Notes: generated from the letters alone by a model not told the origin. A DNA stretch of 52,774 nt from Treponema sp. (GCA_012517385.1 JAAYUZ010000064.1:1-52774); one strand, 5' to 3'; positions 41,775-50,787 are shown, numbered from the stretch's first letter. Numbers and translations: made by a program.

Positions 41775-44096
41775 ATGAATCAAAGCCAGGCCCAGCTCAA
41801 GGCATTGGATGAACTGCTTACAAATCCAGCCTTTGCGGATCATATTGTTTTAGAAAAACGGCTGCCCCCAGCAGCTCCTCATGTTGTTCCTATTCCTGAA
41901 GGGGTCGATCCTCGGCTTACACAGGCCCTGAAAGCTCGGGGCATTCAAGAATTGTATATACACCAGGCAGAGGTTTGGGATCATGTCCGCGGAGGCCGGC
42001 ATACCGTGGTCGTAACCCCAACCGCATCGGGCAAGACCCTTTGTTATAATCTGCCCACCCTGCAGGCACTTCTGGAAGATGAACATGCACGGGCTCTGTA
42101 CCTTTTCCCTACAAAAGCCCTTTCCCAGGATCAGCAGGCGGAGCTCAATGAACTTGTGGATGGCCCTGCGGTAAAACTGCCCATAAAGGTGTGTACCTAC
42201 GATGGGGATACTCCTGAATCCTTACGGCTTGCTGCAAGAGATACGGGCAGAATCATCGTATCTAATCCTGATATGGTTCATGCAGGGATTCTTCCTAATC
42301 ATCCCAAATGGATAAAGTTTTTTTCCCGCCTTACCTATGTGGTCATTGATGAAGCCCATACATACCGGGGGGTATTCGGCAGCCATGTGGCGAACGTCAT
42401 TCGCAGACTGCTACGGGTTGCAGCTTTTTATGGCTCCCATCCACGGGTAATTCTCTGTTCTGCTACCATAGGAAACCCTAAGGAGCTAACTGAAAGCCTT
42501 ATAGGCCAGCCTGTGGAACTGGTAGATAAAAATGGTGCCCCCAGGGGAGAAAAGCGGGTAATCCTGTATAACCCGCCCCTGGTAGATGCTGTACAGGGTA
42601 TCCGCCGCAGTGTGGTGACCGAAAGCCGGCGCTGGACCGTTTCACTGCTTCGAGCTGGTATAAAAACTATTCTCTTTGCCCATTCAAGGCTTAAAACAGA
42701 GGTGGCCGCATCCTATATCAGGGAAGACCTGAAGAATATATACACCGATAATCAGCACATCCGGGTGGAACCTTACCGGGGAGGGCTGCTCCCGAATGAA
42801 CGGCGGGAAATAGAACGGGGGCTCAGGGATGGTACGATTCAGGGAGTGGTTTCCACCAATGCTTTGGAACTGGGGATCGATATCGGGGGTCTTGATGCGG
42901 CGGTAGTGGCGGGATTCCCCGGCTCCTTTAATTCATTCTGGCAGCAGATCGGCCGGGCAGGACGCCGGGGCGGAACATCTCTGGCGGTTTTTATTGCATC
43001 CTCCTCACCTCTGGATCAGTATATCATCCAGCATCCGGATTGGTTTTTCCGCAGTTCCGCCGAAGAAGCCCGACTCGATCCGGATAATCCCTATATACTT
43101 ACTGATCATGTAAAATGTGCCGCCTTTGAACTACCCTTTACTGAAGGGGATATCAGTTCCGGCAAAGAGCCCTTTGGCCAAAACGTCAGGGATGTTCTTT
43201 CATACCTGGAAGAGGACGGTATTGTCCGTTGTGTTTCCGGCCGCTGGTACTGGGCTGACCGGTCCTACCCAGCAGAAAGCATCAGCCTCCGGTCGGCCAC
43301 TGCGGATAATGTGGCGATTATAGATACGACCGAGGGGAGGAACCTGGTCATCGGTGAAATGGACCGGCCCAGTGCAAAGGAACTGATATTCGACAACGCG
43401 GTCTACATTCACCGGGGGCGGCAGTATCTGGTAAAAAAACTTGATATACAAAATAGAAAGTGCCTCGTTGAAGAGGCGGATGTGAATTACTATACCGATG
43501 CTCTGGTAAAGACCGACATAAAGGTACTTTCGGAGGATGATCGGCGGGAAGTGCAGGGAAACCTGTGCCGCAATGTTCTAGGGGATGTGCTTGTCCGGTC
43601 TCAGGTGGCAAAGTTTAAAAAAATCCGCTTTCATACCCATGAAAATATAGGTTATGGAACCATTGAGCTCCCTGAAGAGGAACTGCAGACCCGATCGCTG
43701 GCCCTCCTTTTTGAATCGGATACTACATCAGGTGCAGCTTTTCTGAGGCGGGATGAACAGGAAATAGGCCGAATATTGGCTGGTATTGGGACCCTTGTAA
43801 AACGGATAGCCCCTGTCTTTGTGCTATGCGATCCTCGGGATATCGGTATTTCAGAACGGGTCCGGGATCCCCACTTTATGGTGCCGGCTATCTATATCTA
43901 TGATCATTATCCGGGAGGCACGGGACTAGCCGAAGCTCTGGCAGAGCGGATACCGGATCTGCTCCGTTCAGTGGCCGAAAGGGTAGCTGCCTGCCCCTGT
44001 GAGTCCGGCTGTCCAAGCTGTGTCGGTCCCGATGGGGATAAACGGGCGGTTCAGGATTTTCTTGCCTTGACATTGGGTTATGGCGGGAAATCTTAA
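41775..44096 (+). CDS. mrfA: MrfA-type DEAH helicase (YprA family, DUF1998)
   Basis: A 773-residue superfamily 2 helicase. Walker A TPTASGKT (81-88), DEAH box VIDEAHTYRG, motif III CSATIGNP, and motif VI QQIGRAGRRGG. The C-terminal DUF1998 region has the zinc Cys cluster CPCESGCPSCVGPDG. In Bacillus, MrfA with MrfB repairs mitomycin-induced DNA damage. The partner gene overlaps its 3' end by 17 bp, which strongly supports the pairing. Transcription is predicted to begin at or next to the ATG. Confidence 0.88.
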   Translation: MNQSQAQLKALDELLTNPAFADHIVLEKRLPPAAPHVVPIPEGVDPRLTQALKARGIQELYIHQAEVWDHVRGGRHTVVVTPTASGKTLCYNLPTLQALLEDEHARALYLFPTKALSQDQQAELNELVDGPAVKLPIKVCTYDGDTPESLRLAARDTGRIIVSNPDMVHAGILPNHPKWIKFFSRLTYVVIDEAHTYRGVFGSHVANVIRRLLRVAAFYGSHPRVILCSATIGNPKELTESLIGQPVELVDKNGAPRGEKRVILYNPPLVDAVQGIRRSVVTESRRWTVSLLRAGIKTILFAHSRLKTEVAASYIREDLKNIYTDNQHIRVEPYRGGLLPNERREIERGLRDGTIQGVVSTNALELGIDIGGLDAAVVAGFPGSFNSFWQQIGRAGRRGGTSLAVFIASSSPLDQYIIQHPDWFFRSSAEEARLDPDNPYILTDHVKCAAFELPFTEGDISSGKEPFGQNVRDVLSYLEEDGIVRCVSGRWYWADRSYPAESISLRSATADNVAIIDTTEGRNLVIGEMDRPSAKELIFDNAVYIHRGRQYLVKKLDIQNRKCLVEEADVNYYTDALVKTDIKVLSEDDRREVQGNLCRNVLGDVLVRSQVAKFKKIRFHTHENIGYGTIELPEEELQTRSLALLFESDTTSGAAFLRRDEQEIGRILAGIGTLVKRIAPVFVLCDPRDIGISERVRDPHFMVPAIYIYDHYPGGTGLAEALAERIPDLLRSVAERVAACPCESGCPSCVGPDGDKRAVQDFLALTLGYGGKS

Positions 44097-45372
44097 GGCC
44101 CGGCTGGAACGTTTACGGGTCTATAGTGCAGTGTCTAAAACTGCTCAGGAGCCCTATAAACCTTCTAGTGCCCATGTCCCAGAATCTGTTTCCACAGGTT
44201 CCTTCCCTCCGCCGTGGATAAGCCTGGCCCCGCTGGTTCTTTTTCGACGGGAGCTGCTTCCATTCCCCGGTGAAGGTTTACTGGATCTATGTCAGGTTCC
44301 CCGGGATTTTATAAAAGTGCTCTTTCGTGGTAATGAACATGTTCCAGAATCATTGAATCTCGGCGATCTCCTTTTCTTTGACCTGGAAACATCAGGCCTT
44401 TCTGGCGGTGCGGGTACGGTGGCCTTCCTTGCAGCCTTTAGTGATATTCATGGGGATACACTAGAAGTTCGCCAATACCTCCTTTTAGATTATCCCGGCG
44501 AAGGGGCCTTAATAGAGTGCATAGCCCAGGAACTGAACCGAAATCCTAAAACAGCCCTTGTATCCTTTAACGGCAAGGCCTTTGATACCCAGATTCTCCG
44601 CAGCCGTTTTATTCTTCAGGGCCGTTTATTCCCTGAATTGAACCATATCGACCTTCTGGGTATTTCAAGGCTCCTCTGGACTGGCCTTGTACCATCCTGT
44701 TCTCAGCAGGTGTTAGAAGATCAGCTCCTGAAAAAAAAGCGGAAAGGGGACATTCCAGGAGCCTTGGCGCCCCAGATTTGGTTTTCCTTTTTGCGGGAAG
44801 GCTTGGGCTCTTGTCCTTCGGAGCCCGCGGCCCAGGATCTTCTGGGTGTCTGTAACCATAACCTCCTCGATATCCAGGGTATGGTAGAACTTTTGGGTCT
44901 GATCTTAAAAATCGGGGCAAATCCTCTGCTTGCCCTTGAAACATATCCCTTTAATATGGACCGTCTCGCCCTCTCCTGGCCTGAGGGGGAGCAACGACTG
45001 GGACTTCTGCAGGAAGCGGGCCGGCGGGGGTATCCAAGGGCCCTCTACGAGCTTGCCCGGATTGCCCGGCAGGATGGAAACTGGGAAGCATACTGTGAGC
45101 TTTTAGAACAAATTCTAAAGGGTCCGCTTCAGGCTTCGCTGGTCCTGGGGCTTCGGGCAAGCATCGGGCTTGCAAGCTACTATGAATGGAAACAAGGGGA
45201 CCTGGATAAGGCGGAGGAATATACACGCCGGGCCTTCAGCTTGCTCGAAGCCCTGGTCGCTGAACGAAGCAGGATTGGTGCCAAGGGGCCCCCTCCATCC
45301 ATCAATATAAAACTAAAGGCCCGGCTTGAACGGATCACCGCTAAACAGCAGAACAGGCAGCGCCTCCTGTGA
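44080..45372 (+). CDS. mrfB: MrfB/YprB-like RNase H-fold exonuclease
   Basis: A 430-residue protein. Residues about 85-270 form a DEDD-type exonuclease: LLFFDLETSGLSGGAGTVAF (catalytic Asp-x-Glu), VSFNGKAFDTQILRSRF, and CNHNLLDIQGMV. The C-terminal about 150 residues form TPR-like helical pairs (YPRALYELARIARQDGNWEA, KAEEYTRRAFSLLEAL). This matches MrfB, the nuclease partner of MrfA in mitomycin repair. Its start overlaps the helicase by 17 bp. It converges on uvrD. Confidence 0.85.
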   Translation: MAGNLKARLERLRVYSAVSKTAQEPYKPSSAHVPESVSTGSFPPPWISLAPLVLFRRELLPFPGEGLLDLCQVPRDFIKVLFRGNEHVPESLNLGDLLFFDLETSGLSGGAGTVAFLAAFSDIHGDTLEVRQYLLLDYPGEGALIECIAQELNRNPKTALVSFNGKAFDTQILRSRFILQGRLFPELNHIDLLGISRLLWTGLVPSCSQQVLEDQLLKKKRKGDIPGALAPQIWFSFLREGLGSCPSEPAAQDLLGVCNHNLLDIQGMVELLGLILKIGANPLLALETYPFNMDRLALSWPEGEQRLGLLQEAGRRGYPRALYELARIARQDGNWEAYCELLEQILKGPLQASLVLGLRASIGLASYYEWKQGDLDKAEEYTRRAFSLLEALVAERSRIGAKGPPPSINIKLKARLERITAKQQNRQRLL

Positions 45373-45388
45373 AGTGTGCCCCATGTAT

Positions 45389-45444
45389 GGCCCCCGGCAT
45401 TTTGTACGCCTCCAGGTAAGGCTACCGGCATTTCGCGGGCCTCC
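45389..45444. repeat. Imperfect 25-nt direct repeat between mrfB and uvrD
   Basis: Copies at 45389-45413 and 45420-45444, sharing CCGGCATTT and GCCTCC (19 of 25 positions). They lie in the 89-nt gap between convergent genes. No ORF or T-run is seen there. Confidence 0.4.
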
Positions 45445-45461
45445 AAACAAATCGTACTTTA

Positions 45462-47465
45462 TCAGGCAAACTTGCTTTTTATTTGAGCAAAATAACGGGC
45501 CGCTTCGTCGGGGCTTTCTATGGCGGCTTCACCCTCATGGTATTCTACCAGATGCTGGGGTATTTCTTCCAGGAAGGGTGAGGGACTGCACTCCATCAGG
45601 CTCTGCAGCCGGCGCCGTTTGCGGCAGCTCGTGATTAAAAGCTTGTCCCGGGCCCGGGTTATGGCCACATAAAAGAGGCGCCGTTCTTCTTCAATATTGC
45701 CGTCCCCCTCCTCAAGGCTCCGGGCGTGGGGTATAAGCCCGTCCTCGGCACCGGCAATGAATACCACGGGGAACTCCAGTCCCTTGGATGCGTGGATGGT
45801 CATCAGATTGACCTTGCCTTTACCCGCTTCTTCGTTATCATCGTCCCGGGTTATGAGGCTGATCCGGTTCAGGTAGGGAAACAGGGTGGGGTCAAAGTTG
45901 TCAGGATCGTTTTCCCAGGTTTCGATGGACTGAATGAGATGTTCTATGTTCAAAAACTTCCAGCGGGCCGCCTTTTCGTTTTTGTTGTATTCGGTAACCA
46001 GGTAGCTCCAATAATCGATATTGTCCACCAGGGCCCGGACCTTTTTGGCCAGTCCCCGTTTCCCGAGCATCTCCCCCCGGAAATATTCGATGAGGGTAAT
46101 AAAGCTTTCCACGTCGATGCGGCCCTTTTCCGGGAACAGGGTGTCCTTGGCATAACGGAGCTGGTTCATCGCATCCCAGATCGATGTCTGGTGTTGTTTG
46201 GCATGGCTTGTAATGTGTTCGATGGAGCTTTTACCAATGCCCCTTCGGGGTGTATTGATGATTCGCAAAAGGTTTACGTCGTCATCGGGGTTTGCGATGA
46301 CCCGGAGATAACTGATGATGTCCTTTATTTCCTTGCGCTGAAAAAAGCTTGTGCCGCCGGAGACCCGATAGGGGATGTTTTCTGCAAGGAAGGCTTCTTC
46401 TATATGGCGGGTCATGGAGTTGGTTCGGATTAGAACGCCGAAATCATCATATTTCAGTTTTTCCTTCATCATGATGGACCGGATTGATTGGGCTATAAAA
46501 TCCGCTTCATCGCTTTCGTTTTCCGGATAAAATATTTCTATCGGTTTACCGCCCCCATTGCCGGACCAGAGTTTTTTATCCTTGCGATTGGTGTTATGGG
46601 AGATGACTCCGTTGGCGGCTTCCAGAATGGTGCTGGTGGAGCGATAATTCTGTTCAAGTGTTATTTCCACCAAGCCCGGAAAATCCCGCTCAAAGTTAAG
46701 GATGTTTTCGTAATTGGCACCCCGCCAGGAATAGATAGACTGGTCATCATCCCCAACCACACAGACATTCCGGTCCGCCAGCAGATGCATCATGCGGTAT
46801 TGGGTCAGGCTGGTGTCCTGGCATTCGTCGACCATGATGTAGCGGTACCGGTGACGGTAACTTTCCAGTACATCGGGGTGTTCTTCGAAAAGCTGAATCG
46901 GCAGTACCAGCAGGTCATCAAAGTCGACAGCATTGTATACCTTCAGGCTGTGCTGGTATTCCTTGTATACCCGTTCATATTCATCGTTCGCCCCATCTCC
47001 CCATTGGTAGCGGCCTATTTTGACATTCGAAAAAAGCTGGCCAATTTTATACAGGTCCGCCGTTTCCGTAGATAGTCCGCATTCCCGGATACAGTCCTTA
47101 ATCAGCTGGGTCCGGTCTGTTTCGTCATAAATGGAGAAATTATGCCGGTAACCCAGGCGGTCGATATGGGAACGGAGTATCTGAACTCCAAAGGCATGAA
47201 AGGTGCTTACGGTCAGGTTCTGCAGTTTCTTACCGGTTAATTCCCGGACCCGTTCTTCCATTTCACGGGCCGCCTTATTGGTAAAGGTCAGGGCTAAAAT
47301 GGCAGATTGGGGAATGCCCTGTTCAAGCATATAGGCGATCCGGTAGGTAATAACCCGGGTCTTCCCCGAGCCGGCCCCTGCGATGATAAGCACTGGACCT
47401 TCTATGGTTTTAACCGCCCGGATCTGCTGCTCATTAAGTTCCTGTTCAAAATTCAGTTTTGTCAT
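45462..47465 (-). CDS. UvrD/PcrA/Rep-type DNA helicase
   Basis: A 667-residue SF1 helicase. Q-motif NEQQIRAVKT, Walker A AGAGSGKT (near 29-36), Ia LTFTNKAAREM, Walker B MVDECQDTS, III GDDDQSIYSWRGA, IV/V LEQNYRST, VMTIHASKGLEFPVVF, and VI ERRLFYVAITRA. The C-terminus beyond motif VI is short, with no Tudor-like RNAP-interaction domain seen, so Rep-like or a short PcrA is likely. Last gene of a four-gene minus operon starting at rdgB. AGCAGG precedes ATG 47465. Confidence 0.93.
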   Translation of the reverse strand: MTKLNFEQELNEQQIRAVKTIEGPVLIIAGAGSGKTRVITYRIAYMLEQGIPQSAILALTFTNKAAREMEERVRELTGKKLQNLTVSTFHAFGVQILRSHIDRLGYRHNFSIYDETDRTQLIKDCIRECGLSTETADLYKIGQLFSNVKIGRYQWGDGANDEYERVYKEYQHSLKVYNAVDFDDLLVLPIQLFEEHPDVLESYRHRYRYIMVDECQDTSLTQYRMMHLLADRNVCVVGDDDQSIYSWRGANYENILNFERDFPGLVEITLEQNYRSTSTILEAANGVISHNTNRKDKKLWSGNGGGKPIEIFYPENESDEADFIAQSIRSIMMKEKLKYDDFGVLIRTNSMTRHIEEAFLAENIPYRVSGGTSFFQRKEIKDIISYLRVIANPDDDVNLLRIINTPRRGIGKSSIEHITSHAKQHQTSIWDAMNQLRYAKDTLFPEKGRIDVESFITLIEYFRGEMLGKRGLAKKVRALVDNIDYWSYLVTEYNKNEKAARWKFLNIEHLIQSIETWENDPDNFDPTLFPYLNRISLITRDDDNEEAGKGKVNLMTIHASKGLEFPVVFIAGAEDGLIPHARSLEEGDGNIEEERRLFYVAITRARDKLLITSCRKRRRLQSLMECSPSPFLEEIPQHLVEYHEGEAAIESPDEAARYFAQIKSKFA

Positions 47466-47473
47466 AGGACCTG

Positions 47474-47953
47474 CTACAGTTTTTTTATAAAAATAGAGAA
47501 GGCTGAAATACCCAGCAGAGAAACGGCGGTAACAATACAGCCTGCCACTATTACCCCGATAATAACCGAAAGGAGGGTCTTCTTTCTATCAAGTCCCAGA
47601 ATCCAGGCCCCCAGGGTTCCGGTCCACGCGCCGGTTACCGGTAAAGGTATGGCTACAAAGGCTGCTATACCGAGCCAGCCCCAGGCTTCAACCTTTTGAT
47701 GTACCTTGCCCCGGGCCCGTTCAACAAAGGCATCAAAAGTTCGTTTATACCAGCTCCAGCGGTACAGCAGGCGGTGCACCGTGGAAAGAAAAATCCAGCA
47801 TACCGGAGCGACCAGGGCGTTTATAAACACGCTGTAGAGCAGGGCCGCATACCAGGGCATACCCTGGGACAGTGCGAAGGGGATGGCGCCCCGCAGCTCA
47901 GAAATAGGCAGGAAGGCAAAAAAGGTGGTCCAAAACAGGGTCTTAAAACTCAT
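47474..47953 (-). CDS. Small multidrug-export family membrane protein (Sm_multidrug_ex)
   Basis: A 159-residue inner-membrane protein with four to five predicted helices. The conserved start is TFFAFLPISELRGAIPFALS, and a loop carries VAIPLPVTGAWTGTLGAWILGLDRKK. This is the family named Sm_multidrug_ex (COG2426); transport is named by family only and the substrate is unknown. It lies 8 nt before uvrD and 9 nt after the transporter gene. GAGGAT lies 6 nt before the ATG. Confidence 0.75.
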   Translation of the reverse strand: MSFKTLFWTTFFAFLPISELRGAIPFALSQGMPWYAALLYSVFINALVAPVCWIFLSTVHRLLYRWSWYKRTFDAFVERARGKVHQKVEAWGWLGIAAFVAIPLPVTGAWTGTLGAWILGLDRKKTLLSVIIGVIVAGCIVTAVSLLGISAFSIFIKKL

Positions 47954-47962
47954 GGTACATCC

Positions 47963-49225
47963 TCAGGTACATATCAAATAAAGGGTTCCCAGCATAATGG
48001 TTACCAGGGTAGTGGGCAAGCCCACCTTAAGATAGGTTCCAAAACTGATATGAATACCAAAACGTTTGGCGCTTTCAGCCACAATCAGGTTTGCTACGGA
48101 ACCCAGGAGGGTCAGGTTTCCTGCATAGGTGCTGGCCATGGCAAGAACCAGAAAGAATTGCTCCTGGTTAGGAAAATACTGGGCCAGGGGCCGCATGAGC
48201 ATTACTGCGGGAACATTGGAAATAAGATTGGAAAGCACCAGGGTAAAGGCCGAAAGCCCCGCCATGCTCTGGCCAACCAGTGGTAAGGCCCTGGCAACAA
48301 ACCAGGAGAAGGCATCTGTCTTTGCTACCGCAGCGGTAATGATGAAGAGGCCGCCAAAAAAGGCAATGATAGTCCAATCCAGTTCTGCAAAGACCCGTTC
48401 CGGATTGATCCGCCGGGTTGTAAGGAGTATGGCAGCGGCTGCCATGGCAGCGGCATACACCGGAGCATCCAGAATAAATGCCACGGTCATCACCAGTATT
48501 GCAAAGAGACTCTTATAAAGGAGGGGCTTGTAGATTTTTCGTTCCGCATTCCCATCAAGGGCAAGGTCTGTTATGGTAATCTTTTCGTTATCTGCAAATT
48601 CCTTTCTGAAAACAAGAACCGTCAGCAGGTAGGCAACCACAAGACCAGCAACAGAAGGAATTGCCAGACGGGAGAGGAACCGCATAAAGGGTATTCCGCT
48701 CGAAGCTCCAATAAGCATATTCTGGGGATTGCCGATAATGGTGGCCGCCGATCCGATGTTGGCAGACAAGGCCAGGGCAATGAGGTAGGGGACCGGGTCC
48801 CGTTTCGACCGCTGGCATAGAACCGCCACAAGGGGTGTCATCATGATACAGATGGTGTCGTTCAGAAAGAGGGCTGAAAGCACCGCAGATGAGGCCATAA
48901 CCAAAGTAAGGAGTTTGCGCGGCCGGTCTGCCGCCCGGAGCACCAGGTTCCCCGCCAGATCAAAGAAGCCAGAAAATTTTAGATTTGCGGTGATGATCAT
49001 CATGGACAGGATAAGGATCAGGGTGCTTAAATCGATGGCGGCTGCGGCTTCCTCCGCTGAAATTCCCCCCAGGGCAATCAGAAAAGCTGCCCCTGCAAAG
49101 GCAATGGTAGCCCGGTTCATTCTAAGCCGGGGAAGCCGGCCGATGGCGATCCCGATGAGGGCAAGCAGGATCACCCCATCTACCATAATGGTCTTTCCGA
49201 ACTGTCCAAAGGCTGAAGTAAACAT
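47963..49225 (-). CDS. SLC13/ArsB-NhaD superfamily transporter
   Basis: A 420-residue inner-membrane transporter with about 11 helices. The two re-entrant-loop signatures are visible: ANIGSAATIIGNPQNMLIG in the first half and LSNLISNVPAVMLM in the second. The LNDTICIMMTPLV segment matches the ArsB/P-protein group. It could carry sodium-coupled carboxylates or inorganic anions (sulphate, arsenite). No ars genes flank it, so an arsenic role is unlikely from context. It lies 15 nt after rdgB. Confidence 0.82.
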   Translation of the reverse strand: MFTSAFGQFGKTIMVDGVILLALIGIAIGRLPRLRMNRATIAFAGAAFLIALGGISAEEAAAAIDLSTLILILSMMIITANLKFSGFFDLAGNLVLRAADRPRKLLTLVMASSAVLSALFLNDTICIMMTPLVAVLCQRSKRDPVPYLIALALSANIGSAATIIGNPQNMLIGASSGIPFMRFLSRLAIPSVAGLVVAYLLTVLVFRKEFADNEKITITDLALDGNAERKIYKPLLYKSLFAILVMTVAFILDAPVYAAAMAAAAILLTTRRINPERVFAELDWTIIAFFGGLFIITAAVAKTDAFSWFVARALPLVGQSMAGLSAFTLVLSNLISNVPAVMLMRPLAQYFPNQEQFFLVLAMASTYAGNLTLLGSVANLIVAESAKRFGIHISFGTYLKVGLPTTLVTIMLGTLYLICT

Positions 49226-49240
49226 AGTATTAATATAGGC

Positions 49241-49828
49241 TTATACAATATGGGCTAGTAACTGGGCTACAGCCCGACCAGCCTTTCCGCGGTGGCTTAT
49301 ACGGTTTTTTGCATCCTCCGAAAGCTCCGCCACTGTACAACCCTGTTCTGGAATGTACAGAATAGGATCATAGCCAAAACCACCGCTTCCACGGCTCTCC
49401 CGGATTATTTCTCCCTCCAGGGTTTCCTGGACCACAAAAAAACGGTCATGGCTGAAAAGGAGTACCATGGAACAAATAAAGCGGGCCTTTCGGTTTGTTA
49501 TCTGTTCCATTTCTTTAAGCAGGAGCTCGTTCCGTTCCCAGCTTTCCAGTTTTTTCCCATTTGTACTGCCGTACCGGGCAGAATAGATCCCTGGCCGGCC
49601 ATCCAAGGCATCGATGCAAAGGCCCGAATCATCGGCAAGTACCGGTTCATGAACCAGATCATATAAAGCCCGGGCTTTAATGAGGGTGTTTTCAAGAAAG
49701 GTGCTTCCACTTTCCTCAGGATCAAAGACAAGTCCCACCGAGCCGGGGGTAACCAGGGTATGTCCGGAAAAGATCGCTTCCAATTCCCGCTTTTTATGTT
49801 CATTATTTGTCGCAAGCCAGAATTTCAT
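49241..49828 (-). CDS. rdgB: XTP/dITP diphosphatase (RdgB/HAM1)
   Basis: A 195-residue house-cleaning pyrophosphatase that removes ITP, dITP and XTP. Motifs are WLATNNEHKKRELEAIF at the N-terminus, LADDSGLCIDALDGRPGIYS, GSGGFGYDPILYIPEQG and SHRGKAGRA. First gene of the minus operon. A -10-like TAGTAT lies 6 nt before the ATG and no Shine-Dalgarno is seen. Confidence 0.93.
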   Translation of the reverse strand: MKFWLATNNEHKKRELEAIFSGHTLVTPGSVGLVFDPEESGSTFLENTLIKARALYDLVHEPVLADDSGLCIDALDGRPGIYSARYGSTNGKKLESWERNELLLKEMEQITNRKARFICSMVLLFSHDRFFVVQETLEGEIIRESRGSGGFGYDPILYIPEQGCTVAELSEDAKNRISHRGKAGRAVAQLLAHIV

Positions 49829-49834
49829 GGGGCC

Positions 49835-49864
49835 ATACTACAACAGGAAAGCCCCCTGAGACAA
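49835..49864 (-). promoter_or_regulatory. rdgB promoter, leaderless configuration
   Basis: Minus strand TTGTCT (49864-49859), an 18-nt spacer and TAGTAT (49840-49835), then 6 nt to ATG 49828. Confidence 0.45.
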
Positions 49865-49937
49865 TAAGGGTGTGAATTTGATGATACGCCCAGAGGGAGC
49901 TTCAGTTTTGAATGGTGAATCCCAAATAGCTTTCGGC

Positions 49938-49966
49938 TTGCGGAGCCTAATAAACTGCGGTACAGT
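49938..49966 (+). promoter_or_regulatory. Candidate promoter of the methyltransferase gene
   Basis: TTGCGG (49938-49943), a 17-nt spacer and TACAGT (49961-49966), then 8 nt to ATG 49975. Weak match. No Shine-Dalgarno. Confidence 0.3.
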
Positions 49967-49974
49967 ACCCTTTC

Positions 49975-50733
49975 ATGAACTGTCCCCTCTGTAACGCCGG
50001 TTCAAGCCGAAGCCTGGTTACAAAAAAACGGACCTTTTTTGTCTGTGATTCCTGCTGTTTTATCTGGGCAGACCCCAGGTCCTATCTGGACGATACTGCG
50101 GAACGGCTCCGGTATGGACTTCACAACAATGACCGAACTAATGCCGGATACGTCCAGTTTATCACTCAAATTCTGGATAGGGGCTTACAGCGCTGGAAGA
50201 CCCTCCATCATATTGATGAACCTTCAGTGGACGCGGAGGCTCATTTTCCCCTGATCCTCGACTGGGGTTCCGGACCAAATCCGGTGGCTACGGAACTCCT
50301 CCGGGAACGGAATTTTCAGGTTTCATCCTATGACCCTATATATGGTCCGCAGCTTCCGCTGAACCACCAGAGTTTTGACATCATCTTTTGTATTGAAGTG
50401 GCTGAGCATTTTAAGAACCCTCTGCAAGACTTTAATGCAATGGTTCGTTACCTGAAACCAGGGGGCCTCCTCGTGGTTCATACCCATACAATTCCCCAAG
50501 ATGTCTTTTATGCTCAAGCTTTAGCTAAAGCTTCAGCTAAAGCTTCAGCTAAAGCTTCAGCTCTGGAAGCCTTTTTCCAGTCCTGGTGGTATAAGGAAGA
50601 CCCGACCCATGTATCTTTTTATTCAGAGCAGGCTTTTAAGAACCTTGCTCAAATAAATAAGCTCTATTACGAAAAAACAGAAAAGCCTGGAGACAAAGGG
50701 GCCGGAAAACTCCATTTTTTTATAAAAGCATAG
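49975..50733 (+). CDS. Class I SAM-dependent methyltransferase with N-terminal zinc knuckle
   Basis: A 252-residue protein. The N-terminus has two CxxC pairs (Cys3/Cys6 and Cys24/Cys27), a rubredoxin-like zinc knuckle. Next comes the SAM-binding motif ILDWGSGPNPVATELL (motif I), CIEVAEHFKNP and YLKPGGLLVVHTH, in the arrangement of small-molecule or C-methyl transferases with zinc fingers. Near 180-195 lies a repeat-derived AKASAKASAKASA tract. The substrate is not known. It is a single gene with no close partner. Confidence 0.8.
   Translation: MNCPLCNAGSSRSLVTKKRTFFVCDSCCFIWADPRSYLDDTAERLRYGLHNNDRTNAGYVQFITQILDRGLQRWKTLHHIDEPSVDAEAHFPLILDWGSGPNPVATELLRERNFQVSSYDPIYGPQLPLNHQSFDIIFCIEVAEHFKNPLQDFNAMVRYLKPGGLLVVHTHTIPQDVFYAQALAKASAKASAKASALEAFFQSWWYKEDPTHVSFYSEQAFKNLAQINKLYYEKTEKPGDKGAGKLHFFIKA
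50512..50562 (+). repeat. 12-bp tandem repeat inside the methyltransferase gene
   Basis: Three perfect copies of GCTAAAGCTTCA (50524-50535, 50536-50547, 50548-50559), a degenerate copy GCTCAAGCTTTA just before (50512-50523), and a partial GCT after. Each unit adds Ala-Lys-Ala-Ser. The period is a multiple of three, so copy-number change alters length without a frameshift. Confidence 0.9.
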
Positions 50734-50758
50734 AGATACCAAACCACATGAAACTCTG

Positions 50759-50787
50759 TTGCTATAAGCGGGCACCCAATATAGAAT
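50759..50787 (+). promoter_or_regulatory. Promoter of the metallophosphoesterase-flbB unit
   Basis: TTGCTA (50759-50764), a 17-nt spacer and TAGAAT (50782-50787). AGAGGG (50796-50801) then precedes the GTG at 50809. Confidence 0.5.

Noticed and set aside
45726-47075. Two plus-strand ORFs (235 and 195 codons) opposite uvrD
   Set aside because: Antisense shadows of helicase motifs with no ribosome-binding site.
47696-48286. 196-codon plus-strand ORF opposite the transporter genes
   Set aside because: It spans two real minus-strand genes with membrane-helix patterns; the plus-strand product is a low-complexity shadow.
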